64,000 bases of DNA from Rhodoblastus sp. 17X3 (GCF_030056575.1 NZ_JASHHX010000005.1:124001-188000), one strand, 5' to 3'; numbered from the stretch's first letter, positions 34,370 to 43,770 are shown. Made by a program: numbers and translations. Notes: generated from the letters alone by a model not told the origin.

Positions 34370-35869
34370 TCAAATGGTCTGGTTATAGGCGCCGACTTCC
34401 GGGTTCTCGCGCAGAATGGCGTCCACCGCCTGGAACATGGCGTGGAGGTTTTCCTTCGACGCCGGGCTTTCCACCACCACGACCAGTTCCGGCTTGTTGG
34501 AGGACGCGCGCACAAGGCCCCAGGTGCCGTCCTCGACCGTGACGCGCACGCCATTGACCGTCACGAGACTCGTGATGCCCTGGCCGATGATCTTCTCGCC
34601 CGCCGCCTGCATGGCCTGGAAACGCGCGACGACCTTGTCGACCACGCCATATTTCACCTCGTCGCCGCAATGGGGCGACATGGTCGGCGAACCCCAGGTC
34701 TTGGGCAGATCGGCGTAAAGTTCGGCCATGCTCTTGCCCGGATTGCGGTCGAGCATTTCCAGCACATGCACCGCCGTCAGCAAGCCGTCGTCATAGCCGC
34801 GCCCGACCGGGGCGTTGAAGAAGAAATGGCCGGACTTCTCGAAACCTGCCAGGGCGTTGAGATCATTGACGCGGCGCTTGATATAGGAATGCCCGGTCTT
34901 CCAGTAATCGGCCGTCACGCCCTGGGCTTTCAGCACCGGGTCGCTGGCGAACAGCCCGGTCGATTTCACATCGACGACGAAGGTCGCGTCCGGATAAAGT
35001 TTTGAGAGATCGCGCGCCAGCATGACGCCGATCTTGTCGGCGAAGATTTCCTCGCCAAGATTGTCCACCACGCCGCAGCGGTCGCCGTCGCCATCGAAGC
35101 CCAGACCGACGTCGGCGCCCGTCTCGCGGACCTTGTCGGCCATGGCGTGCAGCATTTCCAGATCTTCGGGATTGGGATTGTAGCGCGGGAAATTATAGTC
35201 CGGCGTGATGTCGAGCGGGATGACTTCGCAGCCGAGGCGCTCCAGCAAGGCGGGCGCGAAAGCGCCGGCGGTGCCATTGCCGCAGGCCGCGACCACCTTC
35301 ATCTTGCGCGTCAGTTTGGTGTGGCTGGCGAGATCGTCGAGATAGGTCTTGCCGAAATCCTGCACATATTCATAGGAGCCGCCGGAGCGCGACTGGTAAC
35401 GGCCGTTCAGCACGATGTCACGCAACCGGCCCATTTCGTCCGGGCCGAAGGTCACGGGGCGCTGGGCGCCCATTTTCACGCCGGTCCAGCCATTGTCGTT
35501 ATGCGAGGCCGTGACCATGGCGACCGCCGGGCAATCCAGCGCGAATTGCGCGAAATAGGCCATGGGCGACAGGGCGAGGCCGATGTCCACCACCTCGACG
35601 CCGCCCGCCATCAGGCCGCAGATCAGGGAATGCTTGATCGAGGCCGAATAGGAGCGGAAGTCGTGGCCGGTCGCCAGACGCGGCTTGACGCCCATCTCGT
35701 GCAGCAAGGCGGCGAGGCCCAGCCCCAGGGCCTGGACGCCCATCAGGTTGAGTTCGGAGCCGAACAGCCAGCGCGCGTCATATTCGCGGAAGCCGGTGGG
35801 CTTCACCAGCGGCAGGCGCTCATATTCGAACGTGTTCGGCGTGAGAACGGAAACGGGCTTGGGGAACAT
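34370..35869 (-). CDS. Phosphomannomutase/phosphoglucomutase
   Basis: The 499-residue alpha-D-phosphohexomutase has the phosphoserine loop TASHNDNGWTG with S122, the metal-binding DGDGDR at 259-264, the sugar-specificity region around FEKSGHFFF and a C-terminal phosphate-binding RASSNKPELVV. It interconverts mannose-6-P and mannose-1-P (or the glucose pair), feeding GDP-mannose or other sugar nucleotides. The gene directly upstream is manC, so the mannose route is favoured. A hairpin with one mismatch lies between the two genes (35889-35913). Length and residues are complete. Confidence 0.93.
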   Translation of the reverse strand: MFPKPVSVLTPNTFEYERLPLVKPTGFREYDARWLFGSELNLMGVQALGLGLAALLHEMGVKPRLATGHDFRSYSASIKHSLICGLMAGGVEVVDIGLALSPMAYFAQFALDCPAVAMVTASHNDNGWTGVKMGAQRPVTFGPDEMGRLRDIVLNGRYQSRSGGSYEYVQDFGKTYLDDLASHTKLTRKMKVVAACGNGTAGAFAPALLERLGCEVIPLDITPDYNFPRYNPNPEDLEMLHAMADKVRETGADVGLGFDGDGDRCGVVDNLGEEIFADKIGVMLARDLSKLYPDATFVVDVKSTGLFASDPVLKAQGVTADYWKTGHSYIKRRVNDLNALAGFEKSGHFFFNAPVGRGYDDGLLTAVHVLEMLDRNPGKSMAELYADLPKTWGSPTMSPHCGDEVKYGVVDKVVARFQAMQAAGEKIIGQGITSLVTVNGVRVTVEDGTWGLVRASSNKPELVVVVESPASKENLHAMFQAVDAILRENPEVGAYNQTI

Positions 35870-35888
35870 GGGGCTACTCGCGACAAGA

Positions 35889-35913
35889 GCCGCCCTCGCG
35901 GGACGAGGACGGC
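35889..35913 (-). other. Intercistronic hairpin between manC and the phosphomannomutase gene
   Basis: GCCGCCCTCG (35889-35898) pairs with CGAGGACGGC (35904-35913), with one mismatch and a five-base loop. It lies in the 61-base gap just before the phosphomannomutase start. It lacks a T-tract, so a processing or stability element is more likely than a terminator. Confidence 0.4.
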
Positions 35914-35930
35914 GGAAAAGGCGGAAAAGG

Positions 35931-37343
35931 TCAGGCGCGGTGATAGACGTCCTCGAGGCGGACGATATCGTCCTCGCCGAGATAGGAGCCCGTCTGCACC
36001 TCGATCAATTCGAGATCGATCTTGCCGGGATTGACCAGGCGATGGACCGAACCCATCGGCAGATAGATCGACTCGTTCTCGTGAATCATCGTGACTTCGT
36101 TGTCGCGCGTCACTTCCGCCGCGCCCCGCACCACGATCCAGTGCTCGGCGCGATGATAATGCTTCTGCAACGACAGCTTGTGGCCAGGCTTGACCACGAT
36201 GCGCTTGACCTGATGGCGCTCGCCGCCGTCGATCGACTGGTAATAGCCCCAGGGCCGATAGACCCGGCTATGTTCCTGCGCCTGCTTGAGCTTGCGGCGC
36301 TTCAGCTCCTCGACCAGCTGCTTGACCTTGTCGCCATATTGCGCGCCGAGCACCAGAACGGCGTCGTCCGTGGTCACGACGATCACGTCGGAGACGCCGA
36401 GCACGGTCGTCAGGCAATCGTCCGAGCGAATATAGACATTGCCGGCGTCCATCACGACCCCATTGCCGCGCACCGCATTGCCATTCTTGTCGCGGTCCGA
36501 CAATTCCCACACCGCTTGCCAATTGCCGACGTCCGACCAGCCGATGTCGGCCGGAATGACCGCGGCATGGTTGGTGCGCTCCATGACCGCATAATCGATC
36601 GAGGTTTTCGGCGCGCGGCCGAAGGCGTCCTTGTCGAGCGCGAGAAAGCCGAGGTCGCGGCCGGCCCTGGCGAAGGCCGCGGCCGCGGCGGCAGCGATTT
36701 CCGGCTCGAAGGCCTCCAACTCGCCGCGCATGACGTCGGCGCGGAAGAAGAAATTGCCCGAATTCCACAGATAGCCGTCCGCGATATAGCGTTCGGCGGT
36801 CGCAAGATCCGGCTTTTCGACGAAGGCCTCGACCTTGGCGACGCCAGCGTCGGGCAGGACCAGGGCGCCCGGACGAATATAGCCATAGCCCGTCGCCGGA
36901 TGGGTCGGCTTGATGCCGAGCGTCACGATGAAGCCCTTGTCCGCGGCTTCGCCCGCCTTGCGGCACAGGGCGCGAAAGGCGTCGACATCGCGCACGGCGT
37001 GGTCGGCGGCGAAGATCGCGACGACGGCGTCGCCGGCGCGCTGGCTTGCGAATTCGCAGGCGACCGCGACCGCGGCGGCGGAATCGCGTCGCTCCGGCTC
37101 GAGCACGATGTCGCCCGAGACGCCGATCTGCTTCATCTGTTCTTGAACAAGGAAGCGATAATCATGATTGGTGACGACCACAGGTTCGTCGAAAATTTCC
37201 GGGTCCAGCCGCAGCAATGTTTGCTGGAACGTCGATGTTTCGCCCAGCAGGGCGATGAACTGCTTCGGCATTGTTTCACGCGAGGCCGGCCAGACACGCG
37301 TGCCCGCGCCGCCGCACATGATGACCGGAATGATTTTCTTCAT
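35931..37343 (-). CDS. manC: Mannose-1-phosphate guanylyltransferase / mannose-6-phosphate isomerase
   Basis: The 470-residue bifunctional enzyme has the nucleotidyltransferase signature CGGAGTRVWPASRE followed by MPKQF at the N-terminus. Its C-terminal cupin (about 350-470) belongs to the type-II phosphomannose isomerase, with RPWGYYQSID, KLSLQKHYHRAEHWIVVRG in blocks and metal-binding His/Glu. It makes GDP-mannose from mannose-1-P and isomerises fructose-6-P to mannose-6-P. It precedes the phosphomannomutase gene, giving a full GDP-mannose branch for exopolysaccharide or lipopolysaccharide. The ATG has GGGGG close upstream. A 14-bp perfect palindrome lies 30 bases upstream of the start. Confidence 0.95.
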   Translation of the reverse strand: MKKIIPVIMCGGAGTRVWPASRETMPKQFIALLGETSTFQQTLLRLDPEIFDEPVVVTNHDYRFLVQEQMKQIGVSGDIVLEPERRDSAAAVAVACEFASQRAGDAVVAIFAADHAVRDVDAFRALCRKAGEAADKGFIVTLGIKPTHPATGYGYIRPGALVLPDAGVAKVEAFVEKPDLATAERYIADGYLWNSGNFFFRADVMRGELEAFEPEIAAAAAAAFARAGRDLGFLALDKDAFGRAPKTSIDYAVMERTNHAAVIPADIGWSDVGNWQAVWELSDRDKNGNAVRGNGVVMDAGNVYIRSDDCLTTVLGVSDVIVVTTDDAVLVLGAQYGDKVKQLVEELKRRKLKQAQEHSRVYRPWGYYQSIDGGERHQVKRIVVKPGHKLSLQKHYHRAEHWIVVRGAAEVTRDNEVTMIHENESIYLPMGSVHRLVNPGKIDLELIEVQTGSYLGEDDIVRLEDVYHRA

Positions 37344-37372
37344 GCGACCCCCGAAAAAACTGTTCTGTCATA

Positions 37373-37386
37373 TCGCCGATCGGCGA
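37373..37386. promoter_or_regulatory. Perfect 14-bp palindrome upstream of manC
   Basis: TCGCCGATCGGCGA is identical to its own reverse complement. Immediately downstream on the minus strand is TATGAC, a fair -10 box, so the palindrome would occupy the promoter spacer, a common place for a repressor site. The -35 is weak. This is by-eye evidence only. Confidence 0.4.
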
Positions 37387-37447
37387 GAGCTGAACTGAAC
37401 ATTAGCCAAGGCGGCGCACGGACGGAACCGGCCACACCAATATTTAA

Positions 37448-37891
37448 CTAACGAAAGGCAACCAGCACGGCGCCGCCCGCGATCAGCGCGACCCCGAGCC
37501 AATTGACCGCCGACAGCCTCTCGCCAAGAAAAGCCGCGCCGAACAGGGCGACCAGCACGACGCTGAGCTTGTCGATGGGCGCCACCCGGGCGGCGTCGCC
37601 CAGCTTTAGGGCGCGAAAATAACACAGCCATGACGCCCCGGTCGCCGCGCCGGAAAGACCAAGAAAAAGCAGCGTCTTAGGGGGACGACTCGGCGATTGG
37701 AGCCGTCCCGTCGCCGCCAGCAGGAGCGTGAGAAGGCAAACGACCACGATGGTGCGCGCCAGCGTCGCAAGGTCGGAATCGACGCCTTCGACGCCGATCT
37801 TGGCGAAAACCGCCGTCAGGGCGGCGAAAGCCGCCGAGAGCAGGGCCCAGAAGGCCCAGCCGCCCACAAAAGGCGCCTGATCCACTTTCAT
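37448..37891 (-). CDS. Half-size EamA/DMT-family transporter
   Basis: The 147-residue protein has one EamA domain: about four or five membrane helices, with the family blocks [18 protein letters not shown] and [28 protein letters not shown]. Full DMT transporters have two such domains, so this one would work as a dimer. Its ATG overlaps the prfA stop as ATGA, so it is translated with prfA. This is the position usually held by prmC, the release-factor methyltransferase, in alphaproteobacteria. The domain is complete at both ends, which argues against a truncated larger gene. Substrate is unknown. Confidence 0.85.
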   Translation of the reverse strand: MKVDQAPFVGGWAFWALLSAAFAALTAVFAKIGVEGVDSDLATLARTIVVVCLLTLLLAATGRLQSPSRPPKTLLFLGLSGAATGASWLCYFRALKLGDAARVAPIDKLSVVLVALFGAAFLGERLSAVNWLGVALIAGGAVLVAFR

Positions 37892-38964
37892 TCCCCCTCG
37901 CTTTCGGCCAGCAGCCGCGCCTGATGGTCGGCGATGAGCGGATCGAGAATTTCGTCGAGCGCCTCGCCCTCGATCACCTTGTCGATCTTGTAGAGCGTGA
38001 GATTGATGCGGTGGTCGCTGACCCGCCCCTGCGGGAAATTATAGGTGCGGATTCGCTCGGACCGGTCGCCTGAGCCGACCTGCTGCTTGCGGTCGGCGGC
38101 GCGGGCGTCGTCCAGCTTCTGGCGCTCCATGTCGAACAGGCGCGAGCGCAGGATATCCATGGCCTTGGCCTTGTTGCGATGCTGCGAGCGCTCCTCCTGC
38201 ATCATCACCACAATGCCGGAGGGAATATGCGTGACGCGAATCGCCGATTCCGTCTTGTTGACATGCTGGCCGCCGGCGCCGCCCGCGCGCATCGTTTCGA
38301 TGCGCAGATCGGCGTCGTTAATCGCGAGATCGACCTCCTCAGCCTCCGGCAGCACGGCCACGGTCGCGGCGGAGGTGTGAATGCGGCCCTGCGTTTCCGT
38401 CGCCGGCACGCGCTGTACGCGATGGGTTCCGCTTTCGAACTTGAGCCGGGCGAAAACGCCCTTGCCACGCACCTGCGCGATAATTTCCTTGAAGCCGCCC
38501 GCCGTTCCCTCGCTGGCCGAAATCAGCTCCATGTTCCAGCCGCGCCGCTCGGCGTAACGCTGGTACATGCGAAACAGGTCGCCCGCGAACAGGGCGGCCT
38601 CGTCGCCGCCAGTGCCGGCGCGGATTTCGAGAATCGCGCCTTTTTCGTCTGCGGAATCGCGCGGCAGCAGGGCGAGGCGCAGTTGATGCTCGGCTTCCGT
38701 CAGGCGGCTTTTCAGTTCCGGCAGCTCGTCCTGAGCCAGGGCGCACATTTCGGCATCGGTCTGGGGGTCGGCCGCCATTTTCTCCAGATCGGCAGCTTCG
38801 CGTTCCAGAGCCCGAAAGGCGACGATCGCCTGCGCGACCGGCTCCAGTTCGGCCAGTTCGCGCGAAAGCGCGGAGAAGGACGAGGAATCGACCCCTTCCG
38901 ACAGGCGATGGCCGATTTCTTCGTGACGGCGCAGGATGAGATCGAGTTTTTCGGCGGGCAGCAT
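37888..38964 (-). CDS. prfA: Peptide chain release factor 1
   Basis: The 358-residue protein has the GGQ motif at 231-233 within [12 protein letters not shown], which triggers peptide release, and the PAT tripeptide at 187-189 that reads UAA and UAG stops, typical of RF1 rather than RF2. It ends with the conserved helical tail. It follows ptsP on the same strand (65-base gap) and overlaps the EamA-type gene by 4 bases. Normally prmC, which methylates the GGQ glutamine, follows; it is not here and must lie elsewhere or be missing. Confidence 0.97.
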   Translation of the reverse strand: MLPAEKLDLILRRHEEIGHRLSEGVDSSSFSALSRELAELEPVAQAIVAFRALEREAADLEKMAADPQTDAEMCALAQDELPELKSRLTEAEHQLRLALLPRDSADEKGAILEIRAGTGGDEAALFAGDLFRMYQRYAERRGWNMELISASEGTAGGFKEIIAQVRGKGVFARLKFESGTHRVQRVPATETQGRIHTSAATVAVLPEAEEVDLAINDADLRIETMRAGGAGGQHVNKTESAIRVTHIPSGIVVMMQEERSQHRNKAKAMDILRSRLFDMERQKLDDARAADRKQQVGSGDRSERIRTYNFPQGRVSDHRINLTLYKIDKVIEGEALDEILDPLIADHQARLLAESEGE

Positions 38965-39029
38965 GGCGATGTTCCGGCGACGCGGAGGGCGTCACGCAAG
39001 TCCGGGAAAGGGAAAGACAGGCAAGCCCG

Positions 39030-41294
39030 CTAAAGCGGCGCGCCCTGCTTTTCGGCGAAAGCCTGCAGCTCCTGACGAACGCAGACGCAGTCGTCGGGCT
39101 TGTCGACCATCGGCATCAGGAATTCGCGCGTCGCGCGCAGGTCGACCGCCCGCAGCGCCGCCTTCACCGGACCAATCGCCGAGGGCGTCATGGACAGGCC
39201 GCGATAGCCGATGGCGGCGAGAGCGATCGCCTCCAGCGGCTTGCCGCCCATTTCGCCGCAGAGATTGACCGGCCTGCCATGCCGGTCGCCGGCGTCGACA
39301 ATGGATTTCAACGCGCGGAGATTGGCCGGCGACAAGGTGTCATAGCGCACCGAAACGCGCTTGTTGTCGCGGTCGGCGGCGAAAAGATATTGGGTGAGAT
39401 CGTTGGAGCCGACGGAAAGGAAATCCGCCAGGGCGCAGATTTCGTCGAGCTGCCAAAGCAGCGACGGCACCTCCACCATCACGCCGAGCTTCAACTCCGT
39501 CGGCAATTGATAGCCATGGCGGCGCAGGAACTCGAATTCCCGCCAGGCGATGGCCTTGGCCTGCGACAATTCGGCCGTCGTCGCCACCATGGGAAACATG
39601 ATGCGCATTTCCTGGCCGGCGCCGGCGCGCAGGATGGCGCGCAACTGAATCCGCAACAGCCCCGGCCGATCGAGCCCAATGCGGATCGCCCGCCACCCAA
39701 GCGCAGGATTCTCCTCCTCCATCTTGGCCATATAGGGCAGAACCTTGTCCGAGCCGATGTCGAGGGTTCGGAAGGTGACCGGACGCCCGTCCGCCGCCTC
39801 GATGACCTTGCGATAGAGGGTATATTGCTCGGAGAGGCGCGGGAAACTCGGCGCCACCATGAATTGCAGTTCGGTGCGGAACAGGCCGATCGATTTCGCG
39901 CCGACCTCGGTGGCGTGCTGGCAATCGATCAGCAGTCCGGCGTTCATGTGAAGGCCGATCTCGACGCCGTCGCGGGTGATCGCCGGAACGTCGCGCAGCT
40001 TGTGATATTGCTCCTGGCGCCGGGCGCGCAGCCGCGCCTTCTCGCCATAGGCCGCCTCGACGTCCGACGGCGGACGCAGCTGTACTTCGCCTGAGCCGCC
40101 GTCCACGATGATGGCGTCGCCGGTTTCTACCAGATCGGTCACATTCGGAACTTCGCCGATCGCCGGCACTCCGAGCGCGCGGGCGATGATGGCGACATGG
40201 CTGGTCGGGCTGCCGTCTTCCAGAATGAGGCCGCGCAGATTGGCGCGGTCATATTCGAGCAGGGCCGCCGGCCCCATGTTGCGCGCCACCAGAATGGCGT
40301 TGGGCGGCAGGACGCCGCCATGCGCCGGGCCCGCGCCCGTCAACTGGCGCAGCAGGCGATTGGCGAGATCGTCGAGATCGTGAAGGCGCTCGCGCAGATA
40401 GGGGTCGGTCTGCCGCTGCAGCTTGGCGCGGGCGTCGTTCTGAACGCGCTCGACCGCCGCCTCGGCGGTGAGGCCCGACTCCAGCGCTTCGCGCAGGCGG
40501 CGCAGCCAGCCCCGGTCATTGGCGAACATGCGCACGGTTTCGAGCACGTCGCGATGTTCGCCCATGCCATAACGGTCGCCGCGCGCGACAAGCTGGTCGA
40601 TCTGCTCGCGCATGGCCTGGATCGCCGCATCCAGCCGACGCATTTCCGCCTGCGGATCCTCTGCGACCAGTTGCTTGACCACGATGCGGGGCTCATGCAG
40701 CACGGCATGGCCGAGGCCGACGCCTTCGCTGAGCGGCGCGCCCTTGAGCGCCATGGGCTTTTGCAGGCTGAAGCTCTGGCCCGGCTGGGCGAGCGACTGC
40801 AATTCGCCGGAGGCGATCATCTCGGCCAGCAGCATGGCCGTCGTCTGCAGCGCCTCGACCTCTTCCTCGGAATAGGTGCGGCGGGCGCGGTTCTGCACGA
40901 CGAGAACGCCAAGCGTGTTGCCGCCGCGCAGGATCGGCACGCCGAGGAACGATTGATAGATTTCCTCGCCCGTTTCGGGGCGATAGGAGAAGGCCGGATG
41001 GGCCTGGGCGTCGGCGAGCGCCAGCGACTCCGCTTTTTCCGCGATCAGGCCGACGAGACCCTCGCCCGTGGTCATGGTGGTGAGATGGACCGCCTCGCGG
41101 TTCAAGCCCTCGGTGGCGTAAAGTTCGAGCTTGCCATCCGAGCGCGCCACATAGACCGAACAGACTTCGGCGACCATGTTGGCGGCGATGTGAATGACGA
41201 TCCGGTCGAGACGCGCCTGCGCATTCACCGGCTCCGCCATGACCTCGCGAAGCCGGCGCAGAAGCAGACGGGGTCCGCCCAGAGCGCCGCGCAT
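39030..41294 (-). CDS. ptsP: PTS-Ntr enzyme I (phosphoenolpyruvate-protein phosphotransferase with GAF domain)
   Basis: The 754-residue protein has an N-terminal GAF domain (about 25-165), then the HPr-binding and phosphohistidine domain with active-site H366 in GSPTSHVAIIARALG, and a C-terminal PEP-binding TIM barrel (FRTELQFMV, GSDKVLPYM, SVGSNDLTQYLFAADRDN in blocks and CGEMGGKPL). It starts the regulatory nitrogen PTS relay (EINtr to NPr to EIIANtr), which links carbon and nitrogen status to potassium transport and other processes. GAF domains of this enzyme bind glutamine in related bacteria. An AGGGA site lies before the ATG. It is placed between lysC and prfA, the usual alphaproteobacterial order. 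Confidence 0.96.
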   Translation of the reverse strand: MRGALGGPRLLLRRLREVMAEPVNAQARLDRIVIHIAANMVAEVCSVYVARSDGKLELYATEGLNREAVHLTTMTTGEGLVGLIAEKAESLALADAQAHPAFSYRPETGEEIYQSFLGVPILRGGNTLGVLVVQNRARRTYSEEEVEALQTTAMLLAEMIASGELQSLAQPGQSFSLQKPMALKGAPLSEGVGLGHAVLHEPRIVVKQLVAEDPQAEMRRLDAAIQAMREQIDQLVARGDRYGMGEHRDVLETVRMFANDRGWLRRLREALESGLTAEAAVERVQNDARAKLQRQTDPYLRERLHDLDDLANRLLRQLTGAGPAHGGVLPPNAILVARNMGPAALLEYDRANLRGLILEDGSPTSHVAIIARALGVPAIGEVPNVTDLVETGDAIIVDGGSGEVQLRPPSDVEAAYGEKARLRARRQEQYHKLRDVPAITRDGVEIGLHMNAGLLIDCQHATEVGAKSIGLFRTELQFMVAPSFPRLSEQYTLYRKVIEAADGRPVTFRTLDIGSDKVLPYMAKMEEENPALGWRAIRIGLDRPGLLRIQLRAILRAGAGQEMRIMFPMVATTAELSQAKAIAWREFEFLRRHGYQLPTELKLGVMVEVPSLLWQLDEICALADFLSVGSNDLTQYLFAADRDNKRVSVRYDTLSPANLRALKSIVDAGDRHGRPVNLCGEMGGKPLEAIALAAIGYRGLSMTPSAIGPVKAALRAVDLRATREFLMPMVDKPDDCVCVRQELQAFAEKQGAPL

Positions 41295-41461
41295 ATTTTT
41301 TCCCTATTTAGGACGGCGCGAGTCGCGCCATCCACGATTGATCTGGCGATTCGCCCGCCGGAAGTTTCTTACATCCCCGATGGGATGCAAGGGCTGGACC
41401 GCAGGCGCGGCCGTTCATGGCCTATGACGGCGCTTCGTCGCGACATTGTGTCGTCGCGAAC

Positions 41462-41489
41462 AAATTTCCGTCAAGCGCAGCGGAAATTT
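41462..41489 (-). terminator. Hairpin directly after lysC
   Basis: AAATTTCCG (41462-41470) and CGGAAATTT (41481-41489) form a perfect 9-bp stem with a 10-base loop, 6 bases after the lysC stop on the minus strand. There is no long T-run after it, so it may be a weak terminator or a 3' stabiliser separating lysC from ptsP. Confidence 0.4.
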
Positions 41490-41495
41490 CCTGTC

Positions 41496-42731
41496 TTAGG
41501 CCTTATCCAGCCCGTACAGCGAATGCAAGGTGCGCACAGCCAGTTCCGTATAGGCCGCATCGATCAGAACGGAGAATTTGATCTCCGACGTGGTGATCGC
41601 GCGAATATTGACGCCCTTTTCCGCGAGGGCGCGGAAGGCGGCGGCCGCGACGCCGGAATGGCTGCGCATTCCCACGCCAATTGCCGAAACTTTCACCACA
41701 TCGGTCGAGGCCTGCAACGTCGAGAAGCCGATCTCGGCTTTGGCGCCTTCCAGGATCGCGCGGGCGCGCTCGAATTCGGCGGCGGGAACCGTGAAGGTGA
41801 TGTCGGTGGTCTTGGCGTCGTCGGAGACGACCTGGATGATCATGTCGACATTGACATTGGCTTCGGCGAGGGGCTGGAAGATCGCCGCCGCGACGCCGGG
41901 CTTGTCGGCCACCTTGCGCAAGGTGAGCTGCGCCTCGTCCTTGGAAAAGGCGATTCCGGTCACGACCTGCTGTTCCACAATATCCTCCTCGTCGCAAATC
42001 AGCGTGCCAGGCTGCGGATTGGCGGGATCGTCGAACGAAGACCGCACGAAGGTCTTGACGCCATGGATCATGGCCATTTCAACCGAGCGCACCTGTAGCA
42101 CCTTGGCCCCGAGCGAGGCCATTTCCAGCATTTCCTCAAAGGCGATCCGGTCAAGCCGGCGCGCTTTGGGCACAACGCGCGGATCGGTGGTATAGACGCC
42201 GTCCACATCGGTATAAATATCGCAGCGATCCGCCTTGATCGCCGCCGCGATGGCCACGGCGCTGGTGTCGGAGCCGCCGCGCCCGAGCGTGGTGAGCCGC
42301 CCCGTCGCCGGGTCGATCCCCTGGAAACCGGCGATCACCGCGACTTCCTTGCGGGAAAACGCTTCTCCCAGATTCGCGCCATCAATGCGGGCAATTCGCG
42401 CAGCGCCATGGGCGCCATCCGTCTCGATCGGAATTTGCCAGCCCTGCCAGGAACGCGCCGGAATGCCCATTTCCTGCAACACGATGGCCAGCAGTCCGGA
42501 GGTCACCTGTTCGCCGGAGGCGACGACGGCGTCATATTCGCACGGATCGTAATGCTTGTCCGCGTCGTTGACCCAGCCGACCAGCTCATTGGTCTTGCCC
42601 GACATCGCCGAAACGACCACCGCGACCTCAAATCCCGCTTCGACTTCGCGCCTGACGTGACGCGCCACATTGCGAATGCGTTCGATATTGGCGACCGACG
42701 TGCCGCCGAATTTCATGACCAGACGCGCCAT
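41496..42731 (-). CDS. lysC: Aspartate kinase
   Basis: The 411-residue enzyme has the kinase start VMKFGGTSVANIERI, the aspartate-site region TLGRGGSDTSAVAIA and YTDVDGVYTTDPR, and two C-terminal ACT-type regulatory domains (about 265-335 and 345-405). It phosphorylates aspartate, the first step to lysine, threonine, methionine and diaminopimelate. The length is typical of the alphaproteobacterial feedback-regulated form. AGGA lies 5 bases before the ATG. A TTGACA-type promoter is seen about 150 bases upstream, near the divergent ubiG start, so the transcript would have a long leader. Confidence 0.97.
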   Translation of the reverse strand: MARLVMKFGGTSVANIERIRNVARHVRREVEAGFEVAVVVSAMSGKTNELVGWVNDADKHYDPCEYDAVVASGEQVTSGLLAIVLQEMGIPARSWQGWQIPIETDGAHGAARIARIDGANLGEAFSRKEVAVIAGFQGIDPATGRLTTLGRGGSDTSAVAIAAAIKADRCDIYTDVDGVYTTDPRVVPKARRLDRIAFEEMLEMASLGAKVLQVRSVEMAMIHGVKTFVRSSFDDPANPQPGTLICDEEDIVEQQVVTGIAFSKDEAQLTLRKVADKPGVAAAIFQPLAEANVNVDMIIQVVSDDAKTTDITFTVPAAEFERARAILEGAKAEIGFSTLQASTDVVKVSAIGVGMRSHSGVAAAAFRALAEKGVNIRAITTSEIKFSVLIDAAYTELAVRTLHSLYGLDKA

Positions 42732-42880
42732 AATGTCCTAAAGTCGCTCAGTGAAGTGATCGCTCGTCTTCCGCGGCGCCAGACCTCGGGGAGGGGCCCA
42801 GGGCGCCATCGTCCCGGGGGCTTTTCTTTCGCTTCCGCTCGTGAGAAAGACCAGGAACCGCGCCCCGCGCGCGAGGCGGC

Positions 42881-42911
42881 TATACATGACGGGACGAACG
42901 GATTGTGTCAA
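42881..42911 (-). promoter_or_regulatory. Candidate lysC promoter
   Basis: On the minus strand a perfect TTGACA (42911-42906) is followed, after a long 19-base spacer, by TGTATA (42886-42881). It lies just upstream of the divergent ubiG gene and about 150 bases from lysC. Confidence 0.4.
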
Positions 42912-42939
42912 CGTGTCACGAGAGAGTTTGGAGCGCGGC

Positions 42940-43710
42940 ATGACGGAATTTCGCAGCGCCGAGGCCGGCAGCGTCAATGCCGAGGAACTGGCGCGTTTCG
43001 CCAAGCTCGGCGACGCCTGGTGGGACCTTGAAGGGCCGCAACGGGCGCTCCACAAGCTCAACCCGATTCGCATCTCTTACCTGCGCAATCTCTTCTGCAG
43101 CCATTTTCCTGACGGCCAGAGCCCGCGCGACCGCAAGGCCGAACAACCACTGCGAGGACTGCGAATTGTCGATCTCGGCTGCGGTGGCGGCCTGCTGTCG
43201 GAACCCCTTTCCGCTCTTGGCGCCAAGGTGACGGGCGTCGATCCAGCCGAGGAGAATATCGCCGCCGCGCGCCGCCACGCCGTGATCGCCGGGCAGGACG
43301 TCGACTACCGCGCAACCACGGTCGAGGCGCTGGCGGAAACGGGCGAGACCTTCGACATCGTGCTGGCGATGGAAGTCCTCGAACATGTCGCTGACGTGAA
43401 GGGTTTTCTGACGGCGGCCGCCGCTCTGGTTCGTCCGGGCGGACTCTTCGTCGGCGCCACCTTGAATCGCACCTTGAAAAGCTATGCGCTGGCGATCGTC
43501 GGCGCCGAATATGTCCTGCGTTGGGTCGAGCCCGGCACCCATGACTGGACCAAATTTCTCCGCCCCGCCGAGATGCTGGCGCCGCTCAAATCGGTGGGAC
43601 TGACGGAAATCGACCGCGCCGGAATTGTCTATCATCCGCTCGGCGACGAATGGCGGCTCTCCGGCGATCTCGACGTGAATTACATGATCGCGATGGCGCG
43701 CGACGCATGA
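42940..43710 (+). CDS. ubiG: Ubiquinone biosynthesis O-methyltransferase
   Basis: The 256-residue class-I methyltransferase has motif I VDLGCGGGLLSEPLSALG, then GVDPAEENIAAARRHA, motif II FDIVLAMEVLEHVAD and the UbiG-typical ATLNRTLKSYALAIVGAEY region in consecutive blocks. The N-terminal AWWDLEGPQRALHKLNPIR is also diagnostic. It performs both O-methylations of ubiquinone synthesis, peripherally on the inner membrane. GGAG lies 6 bases before the ATG at 42940; the longer upstream frame lacks support. It is divergent from lysC and convergent with the atp operon, separated from atpC by a terminator. Confidence 0.96.
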   Translation: MTEFRSAEAGSVNAEELARFAKLGDAWWDLEGPQRALHKLNPIRISYLRNLFCSHFPDGQSPRDRKAEQPLRGLRIVDLGCGGGLLSEPLSALGAKVTGVDPAEENIAAARRHAVIAGQDVDYRATTVEALAETGETFDIVLAMEVLEHVADVKGFLTAAAALVRPGGLFVGATLNRTLKSYALAIVGAEYVLRWVEPGTHDWTKFLRPAEMLAPLKSVGLTEIDRAGIVYHPLGDEWRLSGDLDVNYMIAMARDA

Positions 43711-43717
43711 GGCCGCC

Positions 43718-43748
43718 AAAAAGAAAAGCGGCCCTGATTGGGCCGCTT
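43718..43748 (-). terminator. Intrinsic terminator of the atp operon
   Basis: On the minus strand a perfect 9-bp stem (AAGCGGCCC / GGGCCGCTT, positions 43748-43740 and 43734-43726, 5-base loop) is followed by a T-rich tail (TTTTCTTTTT). It lies 23 bases after the atpC stop and 16 bases after the convergent ubiG stop. The T-tail is on the atp side only. Confidence 0.85.
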
Positions 43749-43770
43749 GAGCGCAGACGTGCTGGAGGCG

